Part shown: in pieces, positions 27,708-38,427 of the stretch
How the letters are laid out: each line of letters opens with the position of its first letter
Numbering within the stretch: position 1 is the stretch's first letter
Assembly: GCA_022841625.1 (NCBI GenBank)
Contig: JALHRD010000001.1
Coordinates: 124,001-188,000, forward strand
DNA from: Xanthobacteraceae bacterium
GTDB lineage: Bacteria > Pseudomonadota > Alphaproteobacteria > Rhizobiales > Xanthobacteraceae
Direction of reading: 5' to 3'
DNA length: 64,000 bases
Position numbers and translations under genes: made by a program
Notes under the pieces: model-generated
Database searches by the model: none
What the model saw: only the letters and a program-made list of their open reading frames with translations
What the model was told of the DNA's origin: nothing

Positions 27708-28232
27708 TTAGGAGCGCTCGGCCTTTTTCGGCGATTTGGCTTTGGGCGCCGCGCGCGTGGCCGGCGCCTCGGGCGCGCGCTCGATCGACGCCAGCCGGCC
27801 GGCGGCGAAGCGATAGATACCCGGCCGCGAACCGCGGATGTAGGTGATGACCACCGACCGATCGCCTCGTTCGTCAGCTCCGACTTGAATCTGCTCGGGC
27901 GCGCCGGCACGGCGCACCACGTCGCACTCGGTCATTTGCAGCGCGATGCCACCGGCGGGAAGCGGCGCACCGTCGGGACCGGTGTCCGGGGCGGCATTTT
28001 CCGCAGCCGCGCATTGGCCATCCGCAGTCACCAGATCGGCCGCCGTCACTGGACGCAAGGTGAACTCGTTGCGACCGCCCGAATAGGTCAGCCAGTCCGG
28101 ACGCGCCAATTGATCGACGCGCGGCAGCAAATTGACGCCGCCAAGCTCGGTCAACTGGCTCGGCGCGCAGCCCGAGACGACGAGCATGATCGCCAGCGCA
28201 ACAGTCTTTGGACTCATTGGAAACCCACGCAT
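27708..28232 (-). CDS. Putative lipoprotein, unknown
   Basis: This is a lipoprotein-like product of about 174 residues. The lipobox LVVSGC at the end of a short hydrophobic segment marks acylation at the cysteine and export to the envelope. The rest has no domain I recognise; it contains two further cysteines (GQCAAAEN and ECDVV) and a lysine-rich tail, KAKSPKKAERS. ATG 28232 is favoured since GGGG lies 8 bases upstream, but ATG 28238 and 28217 are also in frame. It sits behind holC and converges on the ABC-F gene with a 3-base gap. Confidence 0.75.
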   Translation of the reverse strand: MRGFPMSPKTVALAIMLVVSGCAPSQLTELGGVNLLPRVDQLARPDWLTYSGGRNEFTLRPVTAADLVTADGQCAAAENAAPDTGPDGAPLPAGGIALQMTECDVVRRAGAPEQIQVGADERGDRSVVITYIRGSRPGIYRFAAGRLASIERAPEAPATRAAPKAKSPKKAERS

Positions 28233-28354
28233 CGCCATATCCCCAGCACTTCCGCCTTGCTGCCTGACGACGCCCTACTATCGCGCAGGCCGTCCACCGG
28301 AATCAACGGGATTGTTTTGTGGCGACTTAGCGGCAAACGCGGAATTGGTAAACG

Positions 28355-28807
28355 TCACGCCTTGCGTTGCCAGCGCCCATCTTCGTCGGACTGCCAATAG
28401 GTGACCGCAAGACCTTCCGCCTTGGCGGCCTGCCAGCGCGCGCGCGCCGCCTCCACCGCTTCGGGATCCTCGCCATCGAACAGCAGGACGATTCGCTCAT
28501 AGGCTGTCGCGTCCGCCGGCATAGCGGCGCCGTCGAGCAAGAACCGCACGCTGGCGCGATTGGGATTGTCGTCATTCACGGTCAGCAAGATCGGCTGCTC
28601 ACTTGCCTCTGAATCGCGCCAAACACCATGCGGCAGAAAGGCGTCGTCCCGAAACGTCCACAAATGGGCGTCGAGCGCATCGACGCGCTCGTCCGAGGCG
28701 ACCTGCACCACCACACGCCAGCCGCGCTCGACCGATTTTTCAAGCAACGCCGGCAGCACACGCTCGATCGGCTGGCGTTGCAAATGGTAGAATAAGATTT
28801 CCGTCAT
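28355..28807 (-). CDS. holC: DNA polymerase III chi subunit
   Basis: Chi links the clamp-loader complex to single-strand binding protein during replication. The 150-residue protein shows the family start TEILFYHLQRQPIERVLPALLEKS, the WTFRDDAFLPHG segment and the VNDDNPNRASVRFLLDG region. I use ATG 28807, with AAGG upstream. The gene follows pepA by 38 bases on the same strand, the normal pepA-holC arrangement. Confidence 0.94.
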   Translation of the reverse strand: MTEILFYHLQRQPIERVLPALLEKSVERGWRVVVQVASDERVDALDAHLWTFRDDAFLPHGVWRDSEASEQPILLTVNDDNPNRASVRFLLDGAAMPADATAYERIVLLFDGEDPEAVEAARARWQAAKAEGLAVTYWQSDEDGRWQRKA

Positions 28808-28845
28808 GCTTGAGCCTTGCAAGACTTGACCGGCATGGCGTCCGA

Positions 28846-30342
28846 TTACTTCTCGTAATTATCGCTCACCAGCCGGTCCAACAGCCTGACGCCGAAGCCC
28901 GACGCCCAGCCCTTGTTGATATCACTCTGCGGCGAGGCAAAGCCGGTGCCGGCGATATCGAGATGGGCCCACGGCGTCTTGTCGACAAAACGCGCCAGAA
29001 GCTGCGCGGCGGTAATCGCGCCACCGTCGCGCCCGCCGGTATTTTTCATGTCGGCGAATTTCGAATCGATCTTCTTGTCGTATTCTGGACCGAGCGGCAT
29101 GCGCCACACCTTTTCGCCGGTCGCGAGCCCCGCCTTCAGCAGACGGTCCGACAGCGCGTCATCGTTTGAGAACAGACCGGCGTGTTCATGCCCGAGCGCC
29201 ACGATGATGGCGCCGGTCAGCGTCGCTAGATTGATCATGAATTTCGGGCTGAAGCGTTTGTTGACGTAGTGCAGCACGTCGGCCAACACCAGGCGACCTT
29301 CGGCATCGGTGTTAATGATCTCGATGGTCTGCCCTGACATTGTGGTGACGATATCGCCGGGCCGCTGCGCGTTACCGTCGGGCATGTTCTCGACCAGACC
29401 GATTGCACCCACGGCATTCACTTTGGCCTTGCGTTGCGCGAGCGCCTGCATCAGCCCAACGACACAGGCGGCGCCCGCCATGTCGCCTTTCATGTCCTCC
29501 AAGCCGGACGCCGGCTTGATCGAAATGCCGCCGGTATCGAAGCAGACGCCCTTGCCGATGAATGCAAGCGGCGGCGCGTCTTTCTTGCCTCCATTCCAGC
29601 GCATCACCACCATCCGGCTCGGGAACTGCGAGCCTTGGCCAACGCCGAGCAGCGCATTCATTCCCAGTTTCTTCATGGCGGAGACGTCGAAGACTTCAAC
29701 CGTCACGCCGAATTTTTTAAGCTTATTGGCGCGGCGCGCGAATTCCTCAGGAAACAGAACGTTTGGCGGCTCATTGACGAGGTCGCGCGCCAGCAGCACG
29801 CCGCCGGCGACCGCATCGCGCGACCCGTAGGATTTTTGCACCGCTGCAATATTGGCCGCCACAATACGGATTTTGGCTTGTATGGGCGCAGGCTCGTCGT
29901 CCTTGCGCTTGGTCTTATAGCGATCGAAGGCATAAGCGCGCAGCCGAATGCCGAGCGCCAAGTCGGCGACCCGCCCTGGCTTGGGTTCGCCGCCCGGAAT
30001 ATCCGCGATAATGGTCGCCTCGGCGGTCGCGGACCCGAGCTTGCCCATCGCCGCGCCGCCCAGCTTGACCCAGGACTCGGACTTGAGATCCTTCACCTTG
30101 CCGAGCCCGACCACCACCAGACGGGGGCACGCTAGCCCGGCAGGGGCGACGATCTCCAGGATCGAAGCGTTCTTGCCCTTAAACTGGGCCGCCGCCGCCG
30201 CCCGCTCCGTGAGATCGCCAGTTGGCTCCAGGATTGCGCGGGCGGCCGGGCCGAACTTAAGCTGGTCGTCACAGAACAAAATAAGAACTCCCGCCGGGGT
30301 GGCCGTCAACGGCAGAAATTCGATCTTTGGGGCAATGGACAT
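28846..30342 (-). CDS. pepA: Leucyl aminopeptidase (M17)
   Basis: PepA is a cytosolic two-metal aminopeptidase removing N-terminal residues from peptides. The 498-residue protein has the variable N-terminal domain and an M17 catalytic domain. The metal ligands are visible in [22 protein letters not shown] and the signature [14 protein letters not shown]. It is followed by holC and is divergent from lptF. Confidence 0.96.
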   Translation of the reverse strand: MSIAPKIEFLPLTATPAGVLILFCDDQLKFGPAARAILEPTGDLTERAAAAAQFKGKNASILEIVAPAGLACPRLVVVGLGKVKDLKSESWVKLGGAAMGKLGSATAEATIIADIPGGEPKPGRVADLALGIRLRAYAFDRYKTKRKDDEPAPIQAKIRIVAANIAAVQKSYGSRDAVAGGVLLARDLVNEPPNVLFPEEFARRANKLKKFGVTVEVFDVSAMKKLGMNALLGVGQGSQFPSRMVVMRWNGGKKDAPPLAFIGKGVCFDTGGISIKPASGLEDMKGDMAGAACVVGLMQALAQRKAKVNAVGAIGLVENMPDGNAQRPGDIVTTMSGQTIEIINTDAEGRLVLADVLHYVNKRFSPKFMINLATLTGAIIVALGHEHAGLFSNDDALSDRLLKAGLATGEKVWRMPLGPEYDKKIDSKFADMKNTGGRDGGAITAAQLLARFVDKTPWAHLDIAGTGFASPQSDINKGWASGFGVRLLDRLVSDNYEK

Positions 30343-30687
30343 TGTGGCCTCGCGGTATTTGCGTGCGGCAGCGACGTTCCGGCACGGCCGCCATTAGCGT
30401 CCGAGCCATGACCAGATATGACCCAGTTGGAGCCGTCATGCCTAGCCCCCGCTTGGCCGCCCGCTTGAAGTCGACATAACCCGATTTTCGGCCGGTTCAT
30501 CACAGGCCTTCGACGCCATAATCGTCGATATTTTGCTGTGAACGCTCAAAGACTTTGCCTTGGCGGAGCCACTTTGTTGGACAATCCTTTCACCGTTCCA
30601 ATGCGGACTGAGTCTCGCGTACCAGTGGCTTGCGGATGCTGGATCGAGGGAACGGGGGCGGCGGCGATCGGGGGACGACACGCGCGG
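30343..30687. other. Divergent intergenic region pepA / lptF
   Basis: About 345 bases separate the two start codons. I found no convincing small gene, palindrome or riboswitch. The region must hold the pepA and lptF promoters, but neither could be assigned with confidence by eye. Confidence 0.4.
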
Positions 30688-31863
30688 ATGGGGTCAATCG
30701 GGCGTTACATATTTCGGGCTGGTCTTGGTGCGTTCCTTGTGGTGCTCGTCAGCATAACGCTGCTGATGTGGATCACCCAAGCGTTGCGCAATTTTGACCT
30801 CATGACCAACCAGGGACAGAGCATCCTGGTTTTTGTCGGCATCACCGCACTGATCATCCCGATGCTGGTGATGATTATCGCGCCGATCGCATTGATGATC
30901 GCGGTCGCCTATGTGCTCAACAAACTCAGCAATGATTCCGAACTAATCGTGATGAGCGCGGCCGGAATGGCGCCGTGGCGCGTGTTCCGCCCGTTCCTTC
31001 TGCTCGGAATCCTTGTGACTGTGCTGGTCGCCTGGATCAGCTTCTATCTCTCGCCGATGAGCCTTCAGACCCTGCGTAGCTGGGCAACGCAAGTCCGCGC
31101 CGAAATCGTCACCAGCAATGTGCAACCCGGCCGCTTCGTCGTGGTCGATGGCAAGTTGACGCTACACATTCGCTCACGCCAGCCGAACGGCCAGTTGCTG
31201 GGGATCATGGTTGACGACCAACGCGACCCCAAGGAACGCAACACGATCATCGCCGAGCGTGGCGATTTGCTCAGCAGCAACCAAGGCATCTTCCTCTTGC
31301 TTTCGAACGGCGCCGTCCACCGCCATGAATCCGGCAAGCAGGATCCCACCATCGTACAATTCACGGATTACGCGTTCGATCTATCGCGCCTGTCGCCGAA
31401 CACCGAGCCCGTGACTTTTGCCATTCATGAACGCTCGATCGGGGACCTTCTACGGCCGGCGCCCGACGACGCAGCGTTCAAGCGAAGCCCGGGAAGTTTT
31501 CGCGCAGAATTGCACAATCGCATTACCATGCCCTTGTACCCGCTCGCATTCCTGTTCGTGACCTTTGCATTTCTCGGCGCGCCGCGCACAACGCGACAAG
31601 GTCGCGTCCTCTCCCTGGTCGGCGCAATCGCAGTCGTCGCGGCGATCCGCGGTCTTGGCTTTGTTGGAACGGTTGCAGGCTCAAATTCGACCATGGCCTT
31701 GGCGACGCCCTATCTTGGATTGGCGGCGGCCATTGCCCTCGGTGCCTGGGCGATGACGCGCGGCGTTGCGATCGAACCGCCGGCGGCACTCACCCGTCTG
31801 CTCGATACGATGATTGCGGGCGTCCGACGCAGAACCACGACGGCAGCGGGGCAGCACTCATGA
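30688..31863 (+). CDS. lptF: LPS export ABC transporter permease LptF
   Basis: LptF, with LptG and the ATPase LptB, pulls lipopolysaccharide out of the inner membrane towards LptC. The 391-residue protein has three membrane segments near residues 15-110, a large periplasmic beta-jellyroll domain (about 140-260), and three C-terminal segments, the family pattern. I chose ATG 30688 with GGGGA upstream; the frame stays open to 30538 but that part is not membrane-like. It overlaps lptG by 4 bases, beginning a tightly packed envelope operon. Confidence 0.92.
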   Translation: MGSIGRYIFRAGLGAFLVVLVSITLLMWITQALRNFDLMTNQGQSILVFVGITALIIPMLVMIIAPIALMIAVAYVLNKLSNDSELIVMSAAGMAPWRVFRPFLLLGILVTVLVAWISFYLSPMSLQTLRSWATQVRAEIVTSNVQPGRFVVVDGKLTLHIRSRQPNGQLLGIMVDDQRDPKERNTIIAERGDLLSSNQGIFLLLSNGAVHRHESGKQDPTIVQFTDYAFDLSRLSPNTEPVTFAIHERSIGDLLRPAPDDAAFKRSPGSFRAELHNRITMPLYPLAFLFVTFAFLGAPRTTRQGRVLSLVGAIAVVAAIRGLGFVGTVAGSNSTMALATPYLGLAAAIALGAWAMTRGVAIEPPAALTRLLDTMIAGVRRRTTTAAGQHS

Positions 31864-32948
31864 TGCCCGGAACGCTCACCCGCTATTTCGGCATGCGGTT
31901 CTTCAACGTCGTGGCGGGGACGTTCCTGAGTCTGTTTGTGCTGATCTTGATGATCGATTACCTCGAACTGATGCGGCGACACAGCACTTCCAGCAGTGTC
32001 TCGGCGCTGGCCCTGGCGCAAATTTCGCTCTATCGCGTTCCGCATATCACCGAGCGAATCATCCCCTTTACGGTGCTGATCGGCACCATGGCCTGCTACC
32101 TGGACCTGTCGCGCCGCCTTGAATTGGTGGTCGCGCGATCGGCCGGCGTCTCAGCTTGGCAATTTGTAAAGCCCGCGATGGTGATCGCGCTGCTGCTCGG
32201 AATCGCCACAACGACAATCCTCAATCCCGTCGCGGCGGTGCTGCGGGAACGATCCGAGCGGTTAGAGGCCGAACTGAGCGGGGACCGGCGGAATCCGCTG
32301 CTCACGCATAGCGGACTTTGGCTGCGCCAGCGCAACCAGGACGGTCAATCGATCATCAATGCCGCCGGCAGCCGCCAGCAAGGCGCCGAGCTTTCCGGCG
32401 TCAGCATTTTTTCGCTTGATAACGCCGACGGTTATCTCGGCCGCATCGAAGCCAAGCGCGCCACGCTTCACGATGGCTATTGGATGCTTGAGGAAGCGCG
32501 GATTTATGCTGGCGACGCACCGCCGACCGACCACGCGTCATACCAGTTGAAAACCCCCCTTACCCGCGCCCAGGTCCAGGAATCGTTCGCAACGCCCGAA
32601 ACCGTCCCATTTTGGCAGTTATCCTCCCTGATCCGCCTGGCTGAAGGGGCCGGGCTTCCGGCAATAGGGTACCGTTTGCAGTATTATCAGCTGCTGGTGC
32701 TACCCCTATACCTCGTGACGATGGTACTCCTGGCCGCCGCCGTCAGCCTTCGTTTGTTCCGATTTGGCGGCGTACAAAAGATGGTCTTGGGTGGCGTAAC
32801 AGCGGGATTTCTGCTTTATGTCTTGTCCAAGATCGCGGGGGATCTGAGCAAAGCTAGCTTGCTGGCTCCCGCATTGGCAGCCCTACTGCCCCCGCTCTCC
32901 GGTGGGGTCATTGGGGTTGTTACGCTGTTGTATCAGGAGGACGGGTGA
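31860..32948 (+). CDS. lptG: LPS export ABC transporter permease LptG
   Basis: This is the second permease half of the LptB2FG extractor. The 362-residue protein shows the matching layout: TRYFGMRFFNVVAGTFLSLF as the first segment, a LSRRLELVVARSAGVSAWQ coupling helix facing LptB, a periplasmic jellyroll, and late membrane helices ending GGVIGVVTLLYQEDG. It overlaps lptF upstream (ATGA) and lptD downstream (GTGA), indicating translational coupling. lptA, lptB and lptC are not in this window. Confidence 0.93.
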   Translation: MMPGTLTRYFGMRFFNVVAGTFLSLFVLILMIDYLELMRRHSTSSSVSALALAQISLYRVPHITERIIPFTVLIGTMACYLDLSRRLELVVARSAGVSAWQFVKPAMVIALLLGIATTTILNPVAAVLRERSERLEAELSGDRRNPLLTHSGLWLRQRNQDGQSIINAAGSRQQGAELSGVSIFSLDNADGYLGRIEAKRATLHDGYWMLEEARIYAGDAPPTDHASYQLKTPLTRAQVQESFATPETVPFWQLSSLIRLAEGAGLPAIGYRLQYYQLLVLPLYLVTMVLLAAAVSLRLFRFGGVQKMVLGGVTAGFLLYVLSKIAGDLSKASLLAPALAALLPPLSGGVIGVVTLLYQEDG

Positions 32949-35452
32949 AAGCGCCCCCGGCCAATAGAGAGCGAGTCTCGATGCCTCGCCGCGGACTGGT
33001 TTGGCGCGCCCTGTGCATCGGCGGCGCGCTGACGATCTATGCCGCCGGCGCTCTCGACAGCCAGCCGTCAAACGCGCAGAACCTGATGACGTTCCCGAAG
33101 CGCCAAGGCAGCGACGGTCGCAGCGGAATCACGACGGCCCGGCCGACGCAATCGCCGTCGACATCCGAGCAGATGCTCGTGCGCGCCAATGAGGTCAATT
33201 ACGATCACGCCAACGACCGGGTCGCGGCGGTCGGCAATGTCCAGATCTACTATTCCGGCGCGACGCTGGAAGCCAACAAAGTTATCTACGACCAAAAGAC
33301 CAAACGGCTGCACGCGGAGGGCAGCGTCAAGCTCACCGAAGCCAACGGCCGCGTCACCTATGGCGACATCATCAATCTCAGCGATGATTTCCGCGACGGG
33401 TTTGTCGATTCGCTGCGGTTAGACGCGCCCGATCAGACCCGGATGGCCGCCAGCCGCGCCGACCGCAGCGGCGGCAATGTCACGGTGTTCCAAAACGGCG
33501 TCTATACCGCCTGCGAGGCTTGCGCCGACGACCCACGAAAGCCGCCCAAGTGGCAAGTGAAAGCCGCCCGGATCATCCATCACCAGGGCGAGCAGATGAT
33601 CTATTTCGAGGACGCCCGCCTGGAGTTCTTCGGGGTTCCTCTCGCCTATATCCCGTACTTCGCGACGCCCGATCCGAGCGCCAAGCGCAAGACCGGCGTT
33701 CTGAACCCGGTATTCGGCACGAATTCCCGCTACGGCGCCTCGGTGACCATCCCGTATTATTGGGCGCTGGCGCCCAATTATGACTTTACGCTCACACCCA
33801 AGATCACCACCCGGCAAGGTCCGCTGGTTCAGGGGGAATGGCGGCACCGTCTACTGAACGGTTCGTACTCAATCCGCGCCTCGGGCATTTTCCAGCTCGA
33901 CAAGGATGCCTTCGCGGGTACGCCGGGCCACCGCGAATGGCGCGGCGACATCAATTCGAAAGGTGATTTCCGCATCAACGAGCTTTGGACTTGGGGCTGG
34001 GACGGCACCGTCATCAGCGACAAGACCTTTTATCAGGATTACGGGTTCTACAAGGTTGCGACCGGCGACCTGCTGCGCTCGACACCCGACCATGTCATTT
34101 CGCAGGCCTACCTGCAGGGACGCGGCCAACGCAGCTTCTTCGACCTCCGCGCGCTCTATTTTTACGGTTTCACCAGCGCCGACAATCAGAAGCACATTCC
34201 GATCGTGCATCCGGCGCTCAATCATGAATACGTGTTCGGTAGCCCGATCCTGGGCGGCGAATTGGCGGTCCGCAACAATCTGACCAGCATCAGCCGGCAG
34301 GGGCCGAATTTTGATCCGATCACGGCCGCCGCCGCCGACCCCAGCAATCCGCTTTGCACCATCACCAGCGCCGATCCGAACGCGCGGACCGCCAACAACT
34401 GCATTTTGCGTGGTGTCCCCGGCAATTACACACGCGCATCGACGGAATGGAACTGGCGGCGTGCACTGATCGACCCGTTCGGTCAGGTCTTCACGCCGTT
34501 CGTGCAGATGCGCGGCGATCTCGCCAGCGTCAACATTACGGGCGCGCCGGGCGTATCGAATTTCACCAACCCCGGCCAAAACGAAGTCGCCCGCTTCATG
34601 CCGACCGCCGGGGTCGAATATCGCTACCCCCTCATCAACGTCCAGTCGTGGGGAACCCACACGATCGAGCCCATCGCTCAAATCATCGTGCGGCCGAACG
34701 AGTCCAGAATCGGCGCGCTGCCGAACGAGGACTCGCAAAGCTTCATGTTCGATGCCAGCAACTTATTCCGCACCAGCAAATTTTCGGGCTGGGACCGGGT
34801 TGAAGGCGGTGGACGGGCCAATGTCGGCGCGCAATACACCGCGCAGTTCAACCACGGCGGCTATCTCAATGTCATGGTCGGACAGTCCTATCATCTGTTC
34901 GGACTGAACTCGTTTGCGGTTGCGAGCCCGGGCAATACGGGACTCGACAGCGGACTCGACAAAGCCCGCTCCGATTACGTCGCCCGCATCGCCTACCAAC
35001 CCAACTCGCAATTGGCGCTATCGTCGCGGTTCCGTTTTGACGAAGGAAACCATACGCTCCAGCGCTCCGAATACGAAGCCTCGTTCAACTTCGAACGCTG
35101 GTCGACCAGCATCATGTACGGCTATTATGCGCCGCAACCGGCGATCGGCTTCCTTGAAGCCCGCGAAGGCTTGACGTCGACAGCACGCTTCAAATTATCG
35201 CCAAACTGGCAGACATTCGGCGGTGTCCGGTACGATCTGCGCAACAACCAACTAAACGAGACCCAGATCGGCATGGGCTATGTCGATGACTGCCTTATCT
35301 TGGCCGTGAATTACATTACGGAATACCGGTACCATACGACCGATGGACATAATCACACCGTGATGCTCCAGTTTAGTCTGCGGACGATCGGTGGAACGTC
35401 GACCCGGCAAGGCTTGGCCAATCTGTCCAATCTTCCCGGCGCCTCGCGCTAA
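32945..35452 (+). CDS. lptD: LPS-assembly protein LptD
   Basis: LptD is the outer-membrane barrel that inserts lipopolysaccharide into the outer leaflet. The 835-residue product has an N-terminal signal, a periplasmic OstA/LptA-like jellyroll (about residues 75-180: LVRANEVNYDHANDRVAAVG, GNVQIYYSGATLEANKV), and a large C-terminal beta-barrel. The start is GTG 32945, overlapping the lptG stop, with a strong AGGAGG site. Only two clustered cysteines (CEACADDP) are obvious in the N-terminal half, so the disulfide pattern may differ from Escherichia coli. Confidence 0.94.
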   Translation: MKAPPANRERVSMPRRGLVWRALCIGGALTIYAAGALDSQPSNAQNLMTFPKRQGSDGRSGITTARPTQSPSTSEQMLVRANEVNYDHANDRVAAVGNVQIYYSGATLEANKVIYDQKTKRLHAEGSVKLTEANGRVTYGDIINLSDDFRDGFVDSLRLDAPDQTRMAASRADRSGGNVTVFQNGVYTACEACADDPRKPPKWQVKAARIIHHQGEQMIYFEDARLEFFGVPLAYIPYFATPDPSAKRKTGVLNPVFGTNSRYGASVTIPYYWALAPNYDFTLTPKITTRQGPLVQGEWRHRLLNGSYSIRASGIFQLDKDAFAGTPGHREWRGDINSKGDFRINELWTWGWDGTVISDKTFYQDYGFYKVATGDLLRSTPDHVISQAYLQGRGQRSFFDLRALYFYGFTSADNQKHIPIVHPALNHEYVFGSPILGGELAVRNNLTSISRQGPNFDPITAAAADPSNPLCTITSADPNARTANNCILRGVPGNYTRASTEWNWRRALIDPFGQVFTPFVQMRGDLASVNITGAPGVSNFTNPGQNEVARFMPTAGVEYRYPLINVQSWGTHTIEPIAQIIVRPNESRIGALPNEDSQSFMFDASNLFRTSKFSGWDRVEGGGRANVGAQYTAQFNHGGYLNVMVGQSYHLFGLNSFAVASPGNTGLDSGLDKARSDYVARIAYQPNSQLALSSRFRFDEGNHTLQRSEYEASFNFERWSTSIMYGYYAPQPAIGFLEAREGLTSTARFKLSPNWQTFGGVRYDLRNNQLNETQIGMGYVDDCLILAVNYITEYRYHTTDGHNHTVMLQFSLRTIGGTSTRQGLANLSNLPGASR

Positions 35453-35530
35453 TCCAAGCGCGACCGGCATGAGCCGCCCGCGACGGCGCAAGCGACAACG
35501 CCCCGAACCGGCCAATCGACGGAAATCGCA

Positions 35531-36475
35531 ATGACGGCGGCAAACCAAACCAAGTCCCCCTCAGCGGCCAGGTGGGTCCGCATATTCGCCACGCTGCTGG
35601 TCGTCACCGTCGGCGGCAGCGCCGTGGCGCAGCAAGTCGTGGTTTTCGTCAATGGCGATCCAATCACCGCGATCGACGTTGAGCAGCGCAGCAAGTTCAT
35701 CGCATTGACATCGCCAAAGCCAGCGACCCGCCAGGAAGTGATCGATCAGTTGATCGATGAGAAGTTGAAAATTCGCGAAGGCAAACGCTGGGGCATCGAG
35801 GCGTCCGACGCCGAGGTCAACGCCAATTTCGCGGCGATGGCCGGCCGGATGAACCAAACCAGCGACCAACTGACCCAGAACCTGGCCCAGAAAGGCGTGC
35901 ATTCCAGCACACTCAAGGCAAGAATCCGGGCGGATTTCGTCTGGCAGCAATTGGTTCGCGGTCGCTACCAGTCGCGGATGCAGCTCTCGGACAAGGAAGT
36001 CGTCTCCCTGCTCGAGTCCAAGAAGCTCGAGGAGCGTGACGCGGTCGGCCATGATTATACATTGCGGCCGATCCTCTTCCTGGTCACGCCGGGCGCGCCT
36101 GCCGCAACTTATGACAATCGCAGGCGCGAAGCGGAGGCGCTGCGCAAGACCTTCAAAGGCTGCACCGAGAGCCTTCCCGCCGTCCGCACCTTGCGCGACG
36201 TCGCGGTCCGGGACCAAGTCATTCGCTCTTCGGCCGACCTTCCGGAGACGCTGCGCAAGCTCCTCGACAGCATTCCCCTGGGCCAATTGACCGCGCCGGA
36301 GGTCACCAAGCACGGGATCGAGATGTTTGCGGTCTGCGCCAAGAACGAGACCAAGACCGACACCCCCGGCCGTCGGGCGGCGCGCGAGACTCTCATGACT
36401 CAACGGTTCGAGACAGAGTCGAAGCAGTACTTGCGAAGATTGCGCCGCGATGCGCTGATCGAACCTGGCAAATAG
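35531..36475 (+). CDS. SurA-like periplasmic chaperone
   Basis: This 314-residue exported protein has a signal peptide ending SAVAQQ and a SurA N-terminal-type chaperone domain: VFVNGDPITAIDVEQRSKFI, then QEVIDQLIDEKLKIREGKRWGIEASDAEV (shown in part). Members escort outer-membrane proteins through the periplasm. A full parvulin prolyl isomerase domain is not obvious in the second half, so isomerase activity is doubtful. It follows lptD, a likely client, and precedes pdxA by 4 bases, matching the surA-pdxA-rsmA order of many proteobacteria. Confidence 0.88.
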   Translation: MTAANQTKSPSAARWVRIFATLLVVTVGGSAVAQQVVVFVNGDPITAIDVEQRSKFIALTSPKPATRQEVIDQLIDEKLKIREGKRWGIEASDAEVNANFAAMAGRMNQTSDQLTQNLAQKGVHSSTLKARIRADFVWQQLVRGRYQSRMQLSDKEVVSLLESKKLEERDAVGHDYTLRPILFLVTPGAPAATYDNRRREAEALRKTFKGCTESLPAVRTLRDVAVRDQVIRSSADLPETLRKLLDSIPLGQLTAPEVTKHGIEMFAVCAKNETKTDTPGRRAARETLMTQRFETESKQYLRRLRRDALIEPGK

Positions 36476-36479
36476 CCTG

Positions 36480-37508
36480 ATGGCGCCACGAATCCTTGCG
36501 CTGACGCTTGGCGAGCCCGCGGGGATCGGCCCCGACATTGCCATTGCAGCCTGGTTACGGCGCCGAGAGCTTGCGCTCCCGCCATTCTATCTGCTGGCCG
36601 ATCCCGATTTCCTGGCGCGCCGCGCCAAACAGATCGGCAGCCATGTCGCGCTGGCGGCGGTCGAACCGTCGGCCGCGGCGGCGACCTTCGATCGCGCGCT
36701 GCCGGTGGTCGACATCGGCGTCAACATCACCGCCGAACCCGGCCGGCCCGACGATACCAGCGCGCCGGCCGCGCTGGCCGCGATCCAGCGCGCCGTCGAC
36801 GACGTCTGTGCCGGCGCCGCGGCGGCCGTTGTCACCAATCCGGTCGCCAAATCGGTCTTGTACCGTTCAGGCTTTGCCGAGCCAGGGCATACGGAATATC
36901 TCGCAAAGCTCGCCCAAGATAAAACCGGTGTGCGCGCGCAGTCGGTCATGTTGCTCTGGTCGCCGGAGCTGGCCGTGGTCCCGGTCACCATCCACTTGCC
37001 GTTGCGCGACGCCCTCGGCCTGTTGACCGAGGATCTGATCGTACAGACCTGCCGGATCGTCGCGCACGATATGCGCAACCGGTTCGGGATCGCGCAGCCT
37101 CGGCTCGCGGTGGCCGGCCTCAATCCACATGCCGGCGAACACGGCGCGCTCGGTAGCGAAGACATCGCCATCGTTCGGCCGGCGGTCGAGCGGCTGGTCG
37201 CCGAGGGCATCGATGCGCGCGGGCCACTGCCGGCCGACAGCATGTTTCACCAAGCGGCGCGCGCGACCTATGATGTCGCCATCGCCATGTACCACGATCA
37301 AGCGCTGATCCCGATCAAGACCTTGGCGTTTGAACACGCCGTCAACGTCACCTTGGGATTGCCATTCGTGCGCACATCTCCCGACCATGGCACCGCGTTC
37401 GACATCGCCGGCACCGGCCGGGCCGATCCCACCAGCCTCATTGCGGCAATCAGGCTCGCGACACGCCTCACATCGCGCGAAACGCAGCCGGTTGCCGCGC
37501 GCCGATGA
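36480..37508 (+). CDS. pdxA: 4-hydroxythreonine-4-phosphate dehydrogenase
   Basis: PdxA oxidises 4-phosphohydroxy-L-threonine in pyridoxal phosphate synthesis. The 342-residue protein begins [16 protein letters not shown]. Metal-binding histidines fall in [19 protein letters not shown] and [12 protein letters not shown], and GLNPHAGE marks the active site. It starts 4 bases after the surA-like stop and overlaps rsmA by 4 bases. Confidence 0.96.
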   Translation: MAPRILALTLGEPAGIGPDIAIAAWLRRRELALPPFYLLADPDFLARRAKQIGSHVALAAVEPSAAAATFDRALPVVDIGVNITAEPGRPDDTSAPAALAAIQRAVDDVCAGAAAAVVTNPVAKSVLYRSGFAEPGHTEYLAKLAQDKTGVRAQSVMLLWSPELAVVPVTIHLPLRDALGLLTEDLIVQTCRIVAHDMRNRFGIAQPRLAVAGLNPHAGEHGALGSEDIAIVRPAVERLVAEGIDARGPLPADSMFHQAARATYDVAIAMYHDQALIPIKTLAFEHAVNVTLGLPFVRTSPDHGTAFDIAGTGRADPTSLIAAIRLATRLTSRETQPVAARR

Positions 37509-38347
37509 GCGACGACCTCCCGCCGCTGCGTGAGGTGATCCGACGCCACGATCTGCGCGCGCGAAAGTCGCTCGGCCAAAACTTCCTGCTCGATCTCAAT
37601 CTCACCGGACGCATCGCGCGCGCTGGCGGCCCGCTCGACGGATCGACCGTGATCGAGATCGGCCCCGGCCCGGGCGGGCTGACCCGCGCATTGCTGACCA
37701 ATGGCGCCCACCGGGTCATTGCCATCGAACGCGATGAGCGCGCGCTCGCGGCGCTGTCGGAGATCGCGTCGCATTATCCTGGCCGTCTGGACATCGTATC
37801 TGCCGATGCCATGACCTTCGACCCGCGACCGCTGTTGGACGGCAAGCCTGCGCGCATTATCGCAAACCTGCCCTACAACATCGCCACCGCCCTGCTGGTC
37901 GGCTGGCTGACGACCGAACCCTGGCCGCCCTGGTTCGACCGGCTGGTGCTGATGTTCCAGCGCGAGGTCGCCGAGCGCATCACAGCGGTGCCCGGTTCCA
38001 AGAAATACGGCCGCCTGTCGGTTTTGGCGGGCTGGCGCACCGAAGCGCGCATCCTGTTCGATGTGGCGGCATCGGCGTTTGTACCGCCGCCCAAAGTGAC
38101 TTCCTCCCTGGTGGAACTGGTGCCGCGCGCGACGCCCTTGCCGTGCCCATCCGCCGCATTGCAGCGCGTGACCGAAGCCGCCTTCGGTCAACGGCGCAAG
38201 ATGCTGCGGCAGAGCCTCAAATCGCTGGGCTGCGATCCCATGCCATTGCTGGCCGCCGCCGGCATTGCGCCGACGGCGCGCGCCGAGGAGATCCCTATCG
38301 CCGGCTTCGTCACGCTCGCGCGAGTCATGTCCGGCAACGCGCCCTGA
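37505..38347 (+). CDS. rsmA: 16S rRNA dimethyladenosine transferase
   Basis: RsmA (KsgA) dimethylates two adjacent adenines near the 3' end of 16S rRNA. The 280-residue protein has the SAM loop [14 protein letters not shown], the [13 protein letters not shown]-terminal motif and the catalytic NLPYNIAT. It closes the lpt-surA-pdxA-rsmA run, joined to pdxA by an ATGA overlap. No terminator is visible before the Bug gene downstream. Confidence 0.96.
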   Translation: MSDDLPPLREVIRRHDLRARKSLGQNFLLDLNLTGRIARAGGPLDGSTVIEIGPGPGGLTRALLTNGAHRVIAIERDERALAALSEIASHYPGRLDIVSADAMTFDPRPLLDGKPARIIANLPYNIATALLVGWLTTEPWPPWFDRLVLMFQREVAERITAVPGSKKYGRLSVLAGWRTEARILFDVAASAFVPPPKVTSSLVELVPRATPLPCPSAALQRVTEAAFGQRRKMLRQSLKSLGCDPMPLLAAAGIAPTARAEEIPIAGFVTLARVMSGNAP

Positions 38348-38427
38348 CGGACCTAACTTCCTATTTGCATCGATCGGCATGATGATAGTCTTGCTAAGAG
38401 GCTCGCCGAGAACCGCTGGAGGTTGCT